DNA of 64,000 nt from Pseudomonas fluorescens (lineage in GTDB: Bacteria > Pseudomonadota > Gammaproteobacteria > Pseudomonadales > Pseudomonadaceae), in NCBI RefSeq assembly GCF_005938625.1, contig NZ_VCNJ01000024.1:62001-126000 (forward strand), given 5' to 3'. Made by a program: the position numbers and the translations under genes. The notes under the pieces are model-generated. The model was not told the DNA's origin. It saw nothing but the letters and a program-made list of their open reading frames with translations, and searched no databases. Shown in pieces: positions 28,061-36,592 of this stretch (its first letter is position 1; each line of letters opens with the position of its first letter).

Positions 28061-29122
28061 GTGATCGAACTGCTCGCCGGCCTGTGCCTGCTGATCTTCG
28101 GCGCCGAACTGATGGTGCGTGCGGCGGTGCGCCTGGCGGCGCGTCTGCATGTGCGACCGCTGATCATCGGCCTGACCATCGTCGCCCTCGGCAGCAGCGC
28201 GCCGCAAATGGCCGTAAGCCTGCAAGCCGCATTGGCGCACAACCCGGACATCGCCGTTGGCAGCGTGGTCGGCAGCAGCATTTTCAATATCCTCGTCACC
28301 CTAGGTTTGTCAGCACTGATCATTCCTCTGCGTGTCTCGCGGCAACTGGTGCGACTCGATATTCCGCTGATGATCGGCGCCAGTCTGCTGGTGTTTGTAT
28401 TGGCGTGGAATGAAGAGATCGGACGCTTCGACGGCATTCTGTTGTTGGGCGCATTGGCGCTGTATCTCGGCTTGCTGTTGCGCCAGTCGCGGCACTCGAC
28501 GCGCCCGCATACGGAGCGAGTTGAAACAACCCAAGCGTCGTGGATCGGCAGTTCGCTGATGATCATTGTCGGTTTGGCGATGCTGGTTTTCGCCGGACAT
28601 CTTCTGCTCGGAGCTGCCGTGGTGGTGGCAACTGATCTTGGATTTTCCGAGCGCGTCATTGGTCTGACCGTTGTCGCTGTCGGCACCTCCCTGCCGGAAC
28701 TGGCCACGTCGTTGATCGCCGCATTGCGCGGGCAACGCGATATCGCCGTCGGCAACGTGATCGGCGCCAACCTGTTCAATCTGCTCGGGGTACTCGGCCT
28801 GACCGCATTGATCGCACCGACGCCGCTGTCGGTGTCGCCGAACGCACTGGATTTCGACCTGCCGGTGATGCTCGGCGTCGCCGCGCTGTGCCTGCCGGTG
28901 TTCTATTCCGGCTATCGGGTAACGCGCGCCGAAGGTTTGCTGTTGCTCGGTTTGTATTTGGCGTACGGGCTGCACGTGGTGTCGTTCACCACTGGCATGC
29001 CGCTGGCCGGCAAGCTTGAGCGGCTGATGCTGTTTTATGTCTTGCCGACGCTGTTGACGTTTCTGCTGTTCACGTCGATTCGCGCCTGGCGCCGCCAACA
29101 CCACAAGAGGGATATGCCATGA
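28061..29122 (+). CDS. CaCA-family Na+/Ca2+-type antiporter
   Basis: This membrane protein with about ten helices has the two internal alpha-repeats of cation/Ca2+ exchangers: GLTIVALGSSAPQMAVS...GSVVGSSIFN and GLTVVAVGTSLPELATS...GNVIGANLFN. The second repeat keeps the ion-binding Glu (SLPEL); the first has Gln (SAPQM). The GTG at 28061 gives 353 residues but has no ribosome site. The frame is open upstream without ATG; an ATT at 28028 lies eight bases after GGAG and would add 11 residues (TIFGLADLPLIS region). The start is therefore uncertain. The stop overlaps the next gene by four bases. Confidence 0.85.
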   Translation: MIELLAGLCLLIFGAELMVRAAVRLAARLHVRPLIIGLTIVALGSSAPQMAVSLQAALAHNPDIAVGSVVGSSIFNILVTLGLSALIIPLRVSRQLVRLDIPLMIGASLLVFVLAWNEEIGRFDGILLLGALALYLGLLLRQSRHSTRPHTERVETTQASWIGSSLMIIVGLAMLVFAGHLLLGAAVVVATDLGFSERVIGLTVVAVGTSLPELATSLIAALRGQRDIAVGNVIGANLFNLLGVLGLTALIAPTPLSVSPNALDFDLPVMLGVAALCLPVFYSGYRVTRAEGLLLLGLYLAYGLHVVSFTTGMPLAGKLERLMLFYVLPTLLTFLLFTSIRAWRRQHHKRDMP

Positions 29123-29496
29123 CCGAATCGAAGAAGTCCGGGGTTGAAATCCGCCGCCAGGTAATGGGCGATGCGTTTGTTGATCGCGCGCTAGGCAACG
29201 CCACCGAGTTCACTCAACCGTTGCAGGATTTCGTCAATGAACATGCCTGGGGTGGCGTGTGGAATCGTGAAGGTCTGCCGCTGAAAACCCGCAGCCTGAT
29301 CACCCTCGCCGCGCTGACCGCATTGAAGTGCCCGCAGGAGTTGAAAGGCCATGTGCGCGGTGCGCTGAACAATGGCTGCACCGTGGACGAGATTCGTGAG
29401 GCGCTGCTGCATTGCGCGGTGTATGCCGGCGTGCCGGCGGCGATTGATGCGTTTCGCGCGGCGCAGGAAGTGATCGACAGTTACGAGAAAAGCTAA
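29119..29496 (+). CDS. Carboxymuconolactone decarboxylase (CMD) family protein
   Basis: This 125-residue all-helical CMD-family protein resembles 4-carboxymuconolactone decarboxylase (PcaC) in length and motifs: GGVWNREGLPLKTRSLITLA, ELKGHVRGALNNGC and EALLHCAVYAGVPAA. It lacks the CxxC of AhpD, so peroxiredoxin reduction is unlikely. No protocatechuate genes are nearby, so a general decarboxylase or uncharacterised role is as likely as PcaC. The ATG overlaps the antiporter stop (ATGA), which shows coupling but does not suggest a pathway. Confidence 0.85.
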   Translation: MTESKKSGVEIRRQVMGDAFVDRALGNATEFTQPLQDFVNEHAWGGVWNREGLPLKTRSLITLAALTALKCPQELKGHVRGALNNGCTVDEIREALLHCAVYAGVPAAIDAFRAAQEVIDSYEKS

Positions 29497-29577
29497 AAGA
29501 TCGCAGCCTTTGGCAGCGCCTACATGGAAATGCGGTCTCCTGTAGGAGCTGCCGCAGGCTGCGATCTTTTGATCTTG
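29495..29577. repeat. Palindromic repeat (CTGTAGGAGCTGC...GATCTTTT family), copy 3
   Basis: Arms AAAAGATCGCAGCCTTTGGC (from about 29496) and CTGTAGGAGCTGCCGCAGGC...GATCTTTTGATCTT (to 29577) surround a 25-base spacer. The repeat lies between the convergent CMD and AEC genes and probably terminates both. Confidence 0.8.
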
Positions 29578-29580
29578 CCT

Positions 29581-30522
29581 TTATATCCACCCACCCCACT
29601 GCAGAACGAAAATCCCGACATTGGTGGTAATCGCCGCCATCAATGTGGTCATCACGATAATCGCCGCCGCCAGCTCATGATTGCCCTGCGCCGCCCGGGC
29701 CATGACGAAACTCGCCGCTGCCGTCGGGCTGCCGAAATACAGAAACAGAATCCCCAGTTCCGCGCCGCGAAAGCCCCACAACCACGCCCCCAGCGTCGCC
29801 AGCACCGGCAAACCGATCATCTTCACCAGACTGGAGCTGAGCGCCATATTGCCGCTCTTGCGCAGCGCCGCCAGTGACAGCGTGCCGCCAATGCAGATCA
29901 GCGCCAGCGGCAACGTAGTCTGCGCCAGATACTGACCTGAGGTCTCCAGCCAGCCCGGCAAACCGATCTTGAAATAGGCAAACGGCGCCGCCGCAATCAC
30001 GCTGATGATCAGTGGATTGCTGAACACGCTTTTGCAGATGCTCCACGGATCGGACTTGATCACCGGGCTGTACACCGCCAGCACGATGGTCGACAGGGTG
30101 TTGTAAAACAGGATCACCAGCGCCGCGAGAATCGCCCCGAGGGAAATCCCGTAATCGCCGTACATGCTCGCCGCCAACGCGAGACCAATCACACCGTTGT
30201 TACCGCGAAAGGCGCCCTGGGTGTAGATGCCGCGATCTTCACGCGGGCATTTGAAAATCGCCCAGCCCCAGGCCACGGCAAAGCTCACCAGCGTGGCGAG
30301 GGAGAAGTAGATCAGCAGGGACGGTTGCAGTGCGGCGTGCAGGTCGGCATGCAGAATGCCGAGGAACAGCAACGCCGGCATGGTCACGTTGAACACCAGC
30401 GACGAGGCGGTGTGGATGAAGTTGTCGTTGATCCAGTCGATGCGCTTGAGCAGCACACCGAGAAACAGCATGGCAAACACCGGCGCGGTGATGTTCAGGG
30501 TTTCGAGGAAGATTGCCAGCAT
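29581..30522 (-). CDS. AEC-family (auxin efflux carrier type) transporter
   Basis: This 313-residue, ten-helix membrane protein belongs to the AEC/BASS superfamily, whose bacterial members include malonate and other carboxylate carriers. Conserved features are VFAMLFLGVLLKRIDWI at the start, QGAFRGNNGVIGLALA in the middle and FGSPTAAASFVMARA near the end. The ATG at 30522 is preferred since the first helix follows directly; the open frame starts 12 codons earlier. The substrate is unknown. It is a single gene flanked by repeats on both sides. Confidence 0.85.
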   Translation of the reverse strand: MLAIFLETLNITAPVFAMLFLGVLLKRIDWINDNFIHTASSLVFNVTMPALLFLGILHADLHAALQPSLLIYFSLATLVSFAVAWGWAIFKCPREDRGIYTQGAFRGNNGVIGLALAASMYGDYGISLGAILAALVILFYNTLSTIVLAVYSPVIKSDPWSICKSVFSNPLIISVIAAAPFAYFKIGLPGWLETSGQYLAQTTLPLALICIGGTLSLAALRKSGNMALSSSLVKMIGLPVLATLGAWLWGFRGAELGILFLYFGSPTAAASFVMARAAQGNHELAAAIIVMTTLMAAITTNVGIFVLQWGGWI

Positions 30523-30569
30523 GCCGGGGAGCCTTGGGTGAGCGTCGTTAGGGGCCAATGATAAAGCAA

Positions 30570-30770
30570 AAGCCCCTCACCCTAACCCTCTCCCAGAGGG
30601 AGAGGGGACTGACCGCGGGATATTCAATAATTTCACCGACCTGAAATGACATCGCTGAATCCAGAACTGCCTGTAGCAGGCCATAATCAACTCGATATTT
30701 CAGGTCGATGTACAGCGCCAGACAACTCGGTCGGCCCCCTCTCCCTCCGGGAGAGGGCTGGGGTGAGGGC
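30570..30770. repeat. About 200-base inverted-repeat element with CCCTCACCCTAACCCTC ends
   Basis: The outer arms CCCTCACCCTAACCCTCTCC (about 30574) and GGAGAGGGCTGGGGTGAGGG (ending 30769) are imperfect complements, and an inner pair CGACCTGAAAT / ATTTCAGGTCG (about 30637 and 30696) is a perfect 11-base match. The whole is one long nested palindrome resembling a MITE or extended REPIN. The same end sequences occur at 43945-44103 and 59217-59365. Confidence 0.8.
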
Positions 30771-30785
30771 CAGGCCGGTCACGCA

Positions 30786-32339
30786 TCAGGTAATCGGCGC
30801 CGGGTTGAACAACGTAATGTCGTTATGCAGCTTGTGTTTCTCCGCCCACGTCTGCTGTTTGCCGCTCGCCACATCCAGATAGTAGTGAAACAACTCCCAA
30901 CCCAACTCCTCGATGGTCGCGCGCCCTGTAGCAATCCGCCCGGCATCGATGTCGATCAGATCAGGCCAACGCTGCGCCAATTCCGTACGCGTCGAGACCT
31001 TCACCACTGGCGCCATCGCCAAACCATACGGCGTGCCACGCCCGGTGGTGAACACATGCAGGTTCATCCCCGCCGCCAACTGCAACGTCCCGCAGACAAA
31101 ATCGCTCGCCGGCGTCGCACAGAAAATCAGACCCTTCTGCTTGAAGCGCTCGCCCGGGCCGAGCACGCCATTGATCGCGCTGCTGCCGGATTTGACGATC
31201 GAACCCAGCGACTTCTCGACAATGTTCGACAGCCCGCCCTTCTTGTTGCCCGGCGTGGTGTTGGCGCTGCGATCTGCTTCACCCTTGGCCAGGTAACGGT
31301 CGTACCAGTCCATCTCACGCACCAATTCCTCGGCAACGGTTTTGCTTTCGGCACGTGAAGTCAGCAGGTAAATCGCATCGCGCACTTCGGTGACTTCGGA
31401 AAACATCACCGTCGCCCCCGCGCGCAACAACAAGTCCGAAGCGTAGCCCAGCGCCGGGTTGGCGGTGATCCCGGAAAACGCATCGCTGCCGCCACACTGC
31501 ATGCCGAGGATCAACTCGGACGCCGGCACGGTTTCGCGGCGGCGCTGATCGAGTTTCTTCAGGCGCACTTCAGCCAGTTCCATGATCTGCTCGATCATCT
31601 CGGTGAAGCCATGACTGGAATCCTGCAAGCGATACAGCCACGGATCGCTGAGATCCACCGACGCATCGTCCTCGTGCATCACCTGCCCGGCCTGCAATTT
31701 CTCGCAGCCCAGGCTAATCACCAACGCTTCGCCACCGAGGTTCGGGTTGCGCGCCAGATTGCGCACGGTGCGAATCGGGATGTAGGCGTCGGTGGCAGTA
31801 ATCGCCACGCCGCAGCCGTAACTGTGAGTCAGCGCCACCACGTCATCGACGTGCGGGTACTTCGGCAGCAGTTCTTCCTTGATGCGTTTTACCGCGTGAT
31901 CAAGCACGCCGGTAACGCACTGCACGGTGGTGGTGATGCCGAGAATATTGCGCGTGCCGACGGTACCGTCAGCGTTGCGATAACCCTCGAAGGTGAAGCC
32001 TTCCAGCGGTGCCTGCGCGTCCGGCACGTCGGTGGACAGCGGCAAGCTGTCCAGCGGCGGCGCGGTCGGCATGCGCAGTTGATCTTCCTTGACCCAACTG
32101 CCCCGGCGGATCGGCTGCAACGCGTAGCCAATCACCTGACCGTAGCGAATCACCTGGCCGCCCTCGGGAATGTCTTCGAGAGTGACCTTGTGGCTCTGCG
32201 GCACAAATTCCAGCGTCACCAGGCCATCGGCAAACTCAGTGCCGGCCGGTGCGCCCTGGTCGTTGACCACTACCACCACGTTGTCCCGCTCGTGCAGGCG
32301 GATGTGGCGCGGCGAGTCGGAATGTTCAATCAACTGCAT
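30786..32339 (-). CDS. garD: Galactarate dehydratase GarD
   Basis: GarD dehydrates galactarate to 5-dehydro-4-deoxyglucarate, the substrate of KdgD encoded upstream. The 517-residue protein has the UxaA/GarD two-domain layout: an N-terminal SAF domain (IRLHERDNVVVVVNDQGAPAGTE) and a C-terminal domain with HSYGCGVA, SLGCEKLQAGQVM and MQCGGSDAFSGITANPALGYA cysteine motifs that may bind iron. It is the last gene of the kdgD operon, 11 bases after the transporter. Altronate dehydratase is a related possibility, but the context and length favour GarD. Confidence 0.9.
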   Translation of the reverse strand: MQLIEHSDSPRHIRLHERDNVVVVVNDQGAPAGTEFADGLVTLEFVPQSHKVTLEDIPEGGQVIRYGQVIGYALQPIRRGSWVKEDQLRMPTAPPLDSLPLSTDVPDAQAPLEGFTFEGYRNADGTVGTRNILGITTTVQCVTGVLDHAVKRIKEELLPKYPHVDDVVALTHSYGCGVAITATDAYIPIRTVRNLARNPNLGGEALVISLGCEKLQAGQVMHEDDASVDLSDPWLYRLQDSSHGFTEMIEQIMELAEVRLKKLDQRRRETVPASELILGMQCGGSDAFSGITANPALGYASDLLLRAGATVMFSEVTEVRDAIYLLTSRAESKTVAEELVREMDWYDRYLAKGEADRSANTTPGNKKGGLSNIVEKSLGSIVKSGSSAINGVLGPGERFKQKGLIFCATPASDFVCGTLQLAAGMNLHVFTTGRGTPYGLAMAPVVKVSTRTELAQRWPDLIDIDAGRIATGRATIEELGWELFHYYLDVASGKQQTWAEKHKLHNDITLFNPAPIT

Positions 32340-32350
32340 GACGCCGCTCC

Positions 32351-33715
32351 TCAGGAATGCGCTTGAGACAATTTGCCGGTGGCTTCAGTACCGCCATGGG
32401 TTGGCGGCTCTTTGAGTACCACACGTTTGATCGGGCCAACGATGACCAGATAGCTGAACACCGCCACCAGTGCGTTGGCACCGACGAACACTAGCGCCCA
32501 TTTGAACGAACCGGTGGAGCTGATGATGTAGCCAATCACGATCGGCGTGGTGATCGAAGCGATGTTGCCGAAAGTGTTGAACAGGCCACCGCTCAGACCG
32601 GCGATCTGTTTTGGCGAGGTGTCGGAGACCACCGCCCAACCCAATGCGCCAACGCCCTTACCGAAGAAGGCCAGAGCCATGAAGCCAACGACCATCCATT
32701 CAACATCGACATAGTTGCAGGCGACGATGCTGCTGGAAACCAGCAGACCGGCAATGATCGGCGCTTTACGGGCGAAGGTCAGCGAGTGGCCTTTACGCAA
32801 CAGGTAATCGGAAATCACCCCGCCGAGCACGCCACCGATGAAACCGCAAATCGCCGGCAACGAGGCAATGAAACCGGCCTTGAGAATGGTCATGCCACGC
32901 TCTTGCACCAGGTACACCGGGAACCAGGTCAGGAAGAAGTAAGTGATGCCGTTGATGCAGTACTGGCCCAGATACACGCCGAGCATCATGCGGTTGGTCA
33001 GCAACTGACGAATGTAATCCCACTTCGGACCGTCGGCTTTTTTGCCTTGCTTGACGTCCATGTCGACCATGCCGCCGTTGTCGGCGATGAACTGTACTTC
33101 TGCTTCGTTGGCCATCGGGTGTTGGCGCGGGCTGTGGATAACCTTCAGCCAGATCCCCGAGAAAACGATGCCGAACAGGCCCATGACAATGAACACGTGC
33201 TCCCAGCCGAAGGAGTAAACGATCCAGCCCATCAGCGGTGCGAACAACACGGTGGCAAAATATTGCGCCGAGTTGAAGATCGCCGAAGCGGTGCCGCGTT
33301 CAGCGGTCGGGAACCAAGCGGCGACGATGCGCGCGTTACCGGGGAAGGATGGCGCTTCAGCCAGACCGACCAAAAAGCGCAGCATGAACAGCGCGACGAT
33401 CGCCGTGGACATACCGAATTCACCGACAAAGCCTTGCAGCACGGTGAACAGCGACCAGGTGAAAATGCTCAACGCATAGACTTTTTTCGAGCCGAAGCGA
33501 TCGAGCAGCCAGCCACCGGGAATTTGCCCGGCCACGTAGGCCCAACCGAAGGCGGAGAAGATGTAGCCGAGGGTAACTGCGTCGATGCCCAGATCTTTTT
33601 GCAGGCTGGAGCCGGCGATGGCGATCGTGGCGCGGTCGGCATAGTTGATCGTGGTCACCAGAAACAGCATGAGCAGGATCAAATAGCGGACGTGAGTCGG
33701 CTTGGAGGATTGCAT
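32351..33715 (-). CDS. gudP: MFS hexarate (glucarate/galactarate) transporter
   Basis: This 454-residue, 12-helix MFS protein of the anion:cation symporter family takes up glucarate/galactarate-type sugar acids. Typical motifs are TTINYADRATIAIAGSSLQKDL at the N-terminus, GWAYVAGQIPGGWLLDRFGSKK in loop 2-3 and FLVGLAEAPSFPGNARIVAAWFP. It lies between the semialdehyde dehydrogenase and garD genes, which supports hexarate as substrate. GudP versus GarP specificity cannot be separated by eye. An A-rich leader motif (AAAAATAAT, minus strand near 33735) precedes the ribosome site. Confidence 0.9.
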   Translation of the reverse strand: MQSSKPTHVRYLILLMLFLVTTINYADRATIAIAGSSLQKDLGIDAVTLGYIFSAFGWAYVAGQIPGGWLLDRFGSKKVYALSIFTWSLFTVLQGFVGEFGMSTAIVALFMLRFLVGLAEAPSFPGNARIVAAWFPTAERGTASAIFNSAQYFATVLFAPLMGWIVYSFGWEHVFIVMGLFGIVFSGIWLKVIHSPRQHPMANEAEVQFIADNGGMVDMDVKQGKKADGPKWDYIRQLLTNRMMLGVYLGQYCINGITYFFLTWFPVYLVQERGMTILKAGFIASLPAICGFIGGVLGGVISDYLLRKGHSLTFARKAPIIAGLLVSSSIVACNYVDVEWMVVGFMALAFFGKGVGALGWAVVSDTSPKQIAGLSGGLFNTFGNIASITTPIVIGYIISSTGSFKWALVFVGANALVAVFSYLVIVGPIKRVVLKEPPTHGGTEATGKLSQAHS

Positions 33716-33779
33716 GTAGAGGTACTCCCACTGATTATTTTTATGCGCGGGTGAATCTTCTTTGGTCTTGCATCTGTTC

Positions 33780-33850
33780 CCTGTAGGAGCTGCCGAAGGC
33801 TGCGATCTTTTGATCTTAAAAGATCGCAGCCTTCGGCAGCTCCTACAGGG
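33780..33850. repeat. Palindromic repeat (CTGTAGGAGCTGC...GATCTTTT family), copy 4
   Basis: A 71-base almost perfect palindrome whose arms read CTGTAGGAGCTGCCGAAGGC and its complement, with a short TTAAA-like centre. It lies within the operon between the dehydrogenase and gudP, so it may attenuate or process the transcript rather than end it. Confidence 0.85.
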
Positions 33851-33862
33851 TTATTGCGTTTA

Positions 33863-35308
33863 TCAGGAACCGATGTAGCTGGTCTTCACGACCGTGTAGA
33901 ACTCTTGCGCATAGCGGCCTTGCTCACGTGAGCCATAGGATGAACCTTTACGGCCACCGAACGGAACGTGGTAATCGACGCCAGCCGTCGGCAGGTTGAC
34001 CATGACCATCCCGGCTTGCGAATGGCGCTTGAAGTGGTTGGCGTACTTCAGCGAGGTGGTCGCAATGCCCGCAGACAGGCCGAACTCGGTGTCGTTGGCC
34101 ATCGCCAGCGCTGCGTCGTAGTCAGCCACGCGAACGATGTTGGCCACCGGCCCGAAGATCTCTTCGCGGCTGATGCGCATCGACGCTTCACTGTCGGCAA
34201 ACAGGGTTGGCGCGAGGAAGTAACCCTCGGTGTCGCAAGTTACCAGACCACCGCCGCTGACCAGACGCGCACCTTCGGACTGGCCGATGTCGATGTACTT
34301 CATGTCCTGTTCCAGCTGCGCCTGGGAAACCACTGGACCAATATCGGTGCCGGATTTCAGCGCGTGGCCGACCTTGATCGACTTCATGCGCTCGGCCATC
34401 GCTTCAACGAATTTGTCGTGAATCCCGGCAGTGACGATCAAACGGCTGGAGGCAGTGCAACGCTGACCGGTGGAGTAGAACGCGCTCTGCACCGACAGCT
34501 CGACCGCGTGCTTGAGGTCGGCGTCGTCGAGAATGATCTGCGGGTTCTTGCCGCCCATTTCCAGCTGAACCTTAGCCTGGCGCGACACGCAGTTGACCGC
34601 GATCTGCCGACCCACGCCCACCGAACCGGTGAAGCTGATGCCGTCGACTTTCGGGCTCTGCACCAGCGCATCGCCAACCACGCGACCGCTGCCCATCACC
34701 AGGTTGAACACGCCGGCCGGGAAGCCTGCGCGGGAGATGATTTCCGCCAGTGCCCAAGCGCAGCCCGGTACCAGATCGGCTGGTTTCAACACCACGCAGT
34801 TGCCGTAGGCCAAGGCTGGCGCGATTTTCCACGCAGGAATCGCGATCGGGAAGTTCCACGGGGTGATCAGACCGACCACACCCAGTGCTTCGCGAGTCAC
34901 TTCAACATTGACGCCCGGGCGCACCGACGGCACGTAGTCGCCGGACAGACGCAGGCATTCACCGGCGAAGAACTTGAAGATGTTACCGGCGCGGGTGACT
35001 TCGCCGATGGCTTCAGGCAGGGTCTTGCCCTCTTCCCGGGCCAGCAGGGTGCCGAGCTCTTCGCGGCGGGCGAGAATCTCCGTACCGACTTTATCCAGCG
35101 AATCGTGACGGGCCTGAATACCCGAAGTCGAATACGCCGGGAATGCCGCGCGGGCGGCGTCGATGGCAGCGTGAACCTGAGTCAGGTCAGCCTTGGCGTA
35201 ATCGCCGATGGTGTCGCTCAGTTCCGACGGGTTGATGTTGGCCGAGTAGTCGGCACCGGCAACCCATTCGCCGTTGATGTAGTTGTCGTAACGTTTTGCA
35301 TTTGTCAC
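33863..35308 (-). CDS. 2,5-dioxopentanoate (alpha-ketoglutarate semialdehyde) dehydrogenase
   Basis: This NAD(P)-dependent aldehyde dehydrogenase oxidises 2,5-dioxopentanoate, the product of KdgD, to 2-oxoglutarate for the TCA cycle. The 481-residue enzyme has catalytic Glu about 250 (QLEMGGKNPQ), Cys about 284 (TGQRCTASSR) and the coenzyme motifs TPWNFPIAIPAWKIAPAL and FTGSVGVGRQI. The GTG at 35308 is chosen because GAGG lies nine bases upstream; a TTG five codons earlier lacks one. The substrate is inferred from its place between kdgD and gudP. Confidence 0.9.
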   Translation of the reverse strand: MTNAKRYDNYINGEWVAGADYSANINPSELSDTIGDYAKADLTQVHAAIDAARAAFPAYSTSGIQARHDSLDKVGTEILARREELGTLLAREEGKTLPEAIGEVTRAGNIFKFFAGECLRLSGDYVPSVRPGVNVEVTREALGVVGLITPWNFPIAIPAWKIAPALAYGNCVVLKPADLVPGCAWALAEIISRAGFPAGVFNLVMGSGRVVGDALVQSPKVDGISFTGSVGVGRQIAVNCVSRQAKVQLEMGGKNPQIILDDADLKHAVELSVQSAFYSTGQRCTASSRLIVTAGIHDKFVEAMAERMKSIKVGHALKSGTDIGPVVSQAQLEQDMKYIDIGQSEGARLVSGGGLVTCDTEGYFLAPTLFADSEASMRISREEIFGPVANIVRVADYDAALAMANDTEFGLSAGIATTSLKYANHFKRHSQAGMVMVNLPTAGVDYHVPFGGRKGSSYGSREQGRYAQEFYTVVKTSYIGS

Positions 35309-35340
35309 AGGGGCAGCCCTCAAAACTAAAAGCCTTTACG

Positions 35341-35366
35341 CAAAAAGCCGCTGATTACTCAGCGGC
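35341..35366 (-). terminator. Terminator between kdgD and the dehydrogenase gene
   Basis: On the minus strand an 8-base stem GCCGCTGA / TCAGCGGC with loop GTAA is followed directly by T5. It begins 18 bases after the kdgD stop. It is a good Rho-independent terminator inside an otherwise compact operon, so kdgD is probably made in excess over the downstream genes. Confidence 0.8.
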
Positions 35367-35383
35367 CGCGTTTTTGTCGGGTG

Positions 35384-36295
35384 TTACTGCGCACCTTGCT
35401 TGTCGATCAGCGCGGCGAGCATTTCGTACTCTTCGCCAGTCAGATCGGTCAGCGGTGCCCGCACCGGGCCTGCGTCATAGCCGGCGATCTTTGCGCCTGC
35501 CTTGACGATGCTCACGGCGTAACCGGCCTTGCGGTTACGGATGTCGAGGTACGGCAGGAAGAAGTCGTCGATGATCTTGCCGACGGTGGTGTGATCTTCA
35601 CGGGCGATCGCGTGGTAGAAGTCCATCGCGGTTTTCGGGATGAAGTTGAAAACCGCCGAGGAGTAGACCGGCACGCCCAGCGCCTTATAGGCAGCGGCAT
35701 AGACTTCGGCGGTCGGCAGACCACCCAGATAGCTGAAGCGATCACCGAGGCGGCGACGGATCGACACCATCAATTCGATATCACCCAGACCGTCCTTGTA
35801 ACCGATCAGGTTCGGGCAGCGCTCGGCCAGACGTTCCAGCAGCGGCGCGGTCAAGCGGCAAACGTTGCGGTTGTAAACGACTACACCGATGTTGACCGAT
35901 TTACACACGGCTTCAACGTGAGCGGCAACACCGTCCTGGCTCGCTTCGGTCAGGTAGTGCGGCAGCAGCAACAGACCTTTGGCGCCCAGACGCTCGGCTT
36001 CCTGAGCGTATTCGATGGCCTGACGGGTCGAACCACCGACACCGGCAAGGATCGGTACGCTGGTTTCACAGGTGTCGACGGCAGTCTTGATGATTTCCGA
36101 GTATTCGCTGGCGGCGAGGGAGAAAAACTCACCGGTGCCGCCGGCGGCGAACAAGGCTGAAGCGCCATACGGAGCCAGCCATTCCAGGCGTTTGATGTAG
36201 CCGGCGCGGTTGAAATCGCCCTGCGCGTTGAAATCGGTCACCGGGAAAGACAGCAGGCCGGCAGAGAGGATGGACTTCAGTTCTTGTGGATTCAT
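35384..36295 (-). CDS. kdgD: 5-dehydro-4-deoxyglucarate dehydratase KdgD
   Basis: KdgD dehydrates and decarboxylates 5-dehydro-4-deoxyglucarate to 2,5-dioxopentanoate. The 303-residue DapA/NAL-family TIM barrel has the Schiff-base Lys167 in LIGYKDGLGD, Tyr141 in VVVYNRN and the substrate loop AAGGTGEFFSL. Length is normal. It is the first gene of the operon, downstream of a promoter overlapped by a palindromic operator. Confidence 0.94.
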   Translation of the reverse strand: MNPQELKSILSAGLLSFPVTDFNAQGDFNRAGYIKRLEWLAPYGASALFAAGGTGEFFSLAASEYSEIIKTAVDTCETSVPILAGVGGSTRQAIEYAQEAERLGAKGLLLLPHYLTEASQDGVAAHVEAVCKSVNIGVVVYNRNVCRLTAPLLERLAERCPNLIGYKDGLGDIELMVSIRRRLGDRFSYLGGLPTAEVYAAAYKALGVPVYSSAVFNFIPKTAMDFYHAIAREDHTTVGKIIDDFFLPYLDIRNRKAGYAVSIVKAGAKIAGYDAGPVRAPLTDLTGEEYEMLAALIDKQGAQ

Positions 36296-36351
36296 TATTC
36301 GAACACCCTGGTAGCAACGTTTTTTGTGATTGGTCCGTTCAGCCTTCGCTG

Positions 36352-36391
36352 AAGTTGTAGGTCATCGTACAACTTAAATAATAACCGTCAA
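36352..36391 (-). promoter_or_regulatory. kdgD promoter with overlapping GntR-type operator
   Basis: On the minus strand TTGACG (36386-36391) and TACGAT (36364-36369) form a -35/-10 pair with a 16-base spacer. The -10 is overlapped by a perfect inverted repeat AAGTTGTA / TACAACTT (36352-36359 and 36368-36375) with an eight-base spacer. The TTGT...ACAA core is of the kind bound by FadR/FCD-type GntR regulators. The position predicts repression relieved by substrate. Confidence 0.75.
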
Positions 36392-36592
36392 CTGCATTTC
36401 ATCGTTGTGGGTGTTTTTTTGTCGAACAAAACTGTTTAAGGCTTGGCAGGACTCGTCGCAAAAGCCCGCGTTTAAAGGGTTCCAGCGCGGAAATGTCTGG
36501 TCAAGATTCGTTTACTGAGCACTGGAGAAACGCCGGGTAAGGTGCGACGACTGCCACGAAGGATCGTGGCGGACCACTCGAAGGAACCCGAA

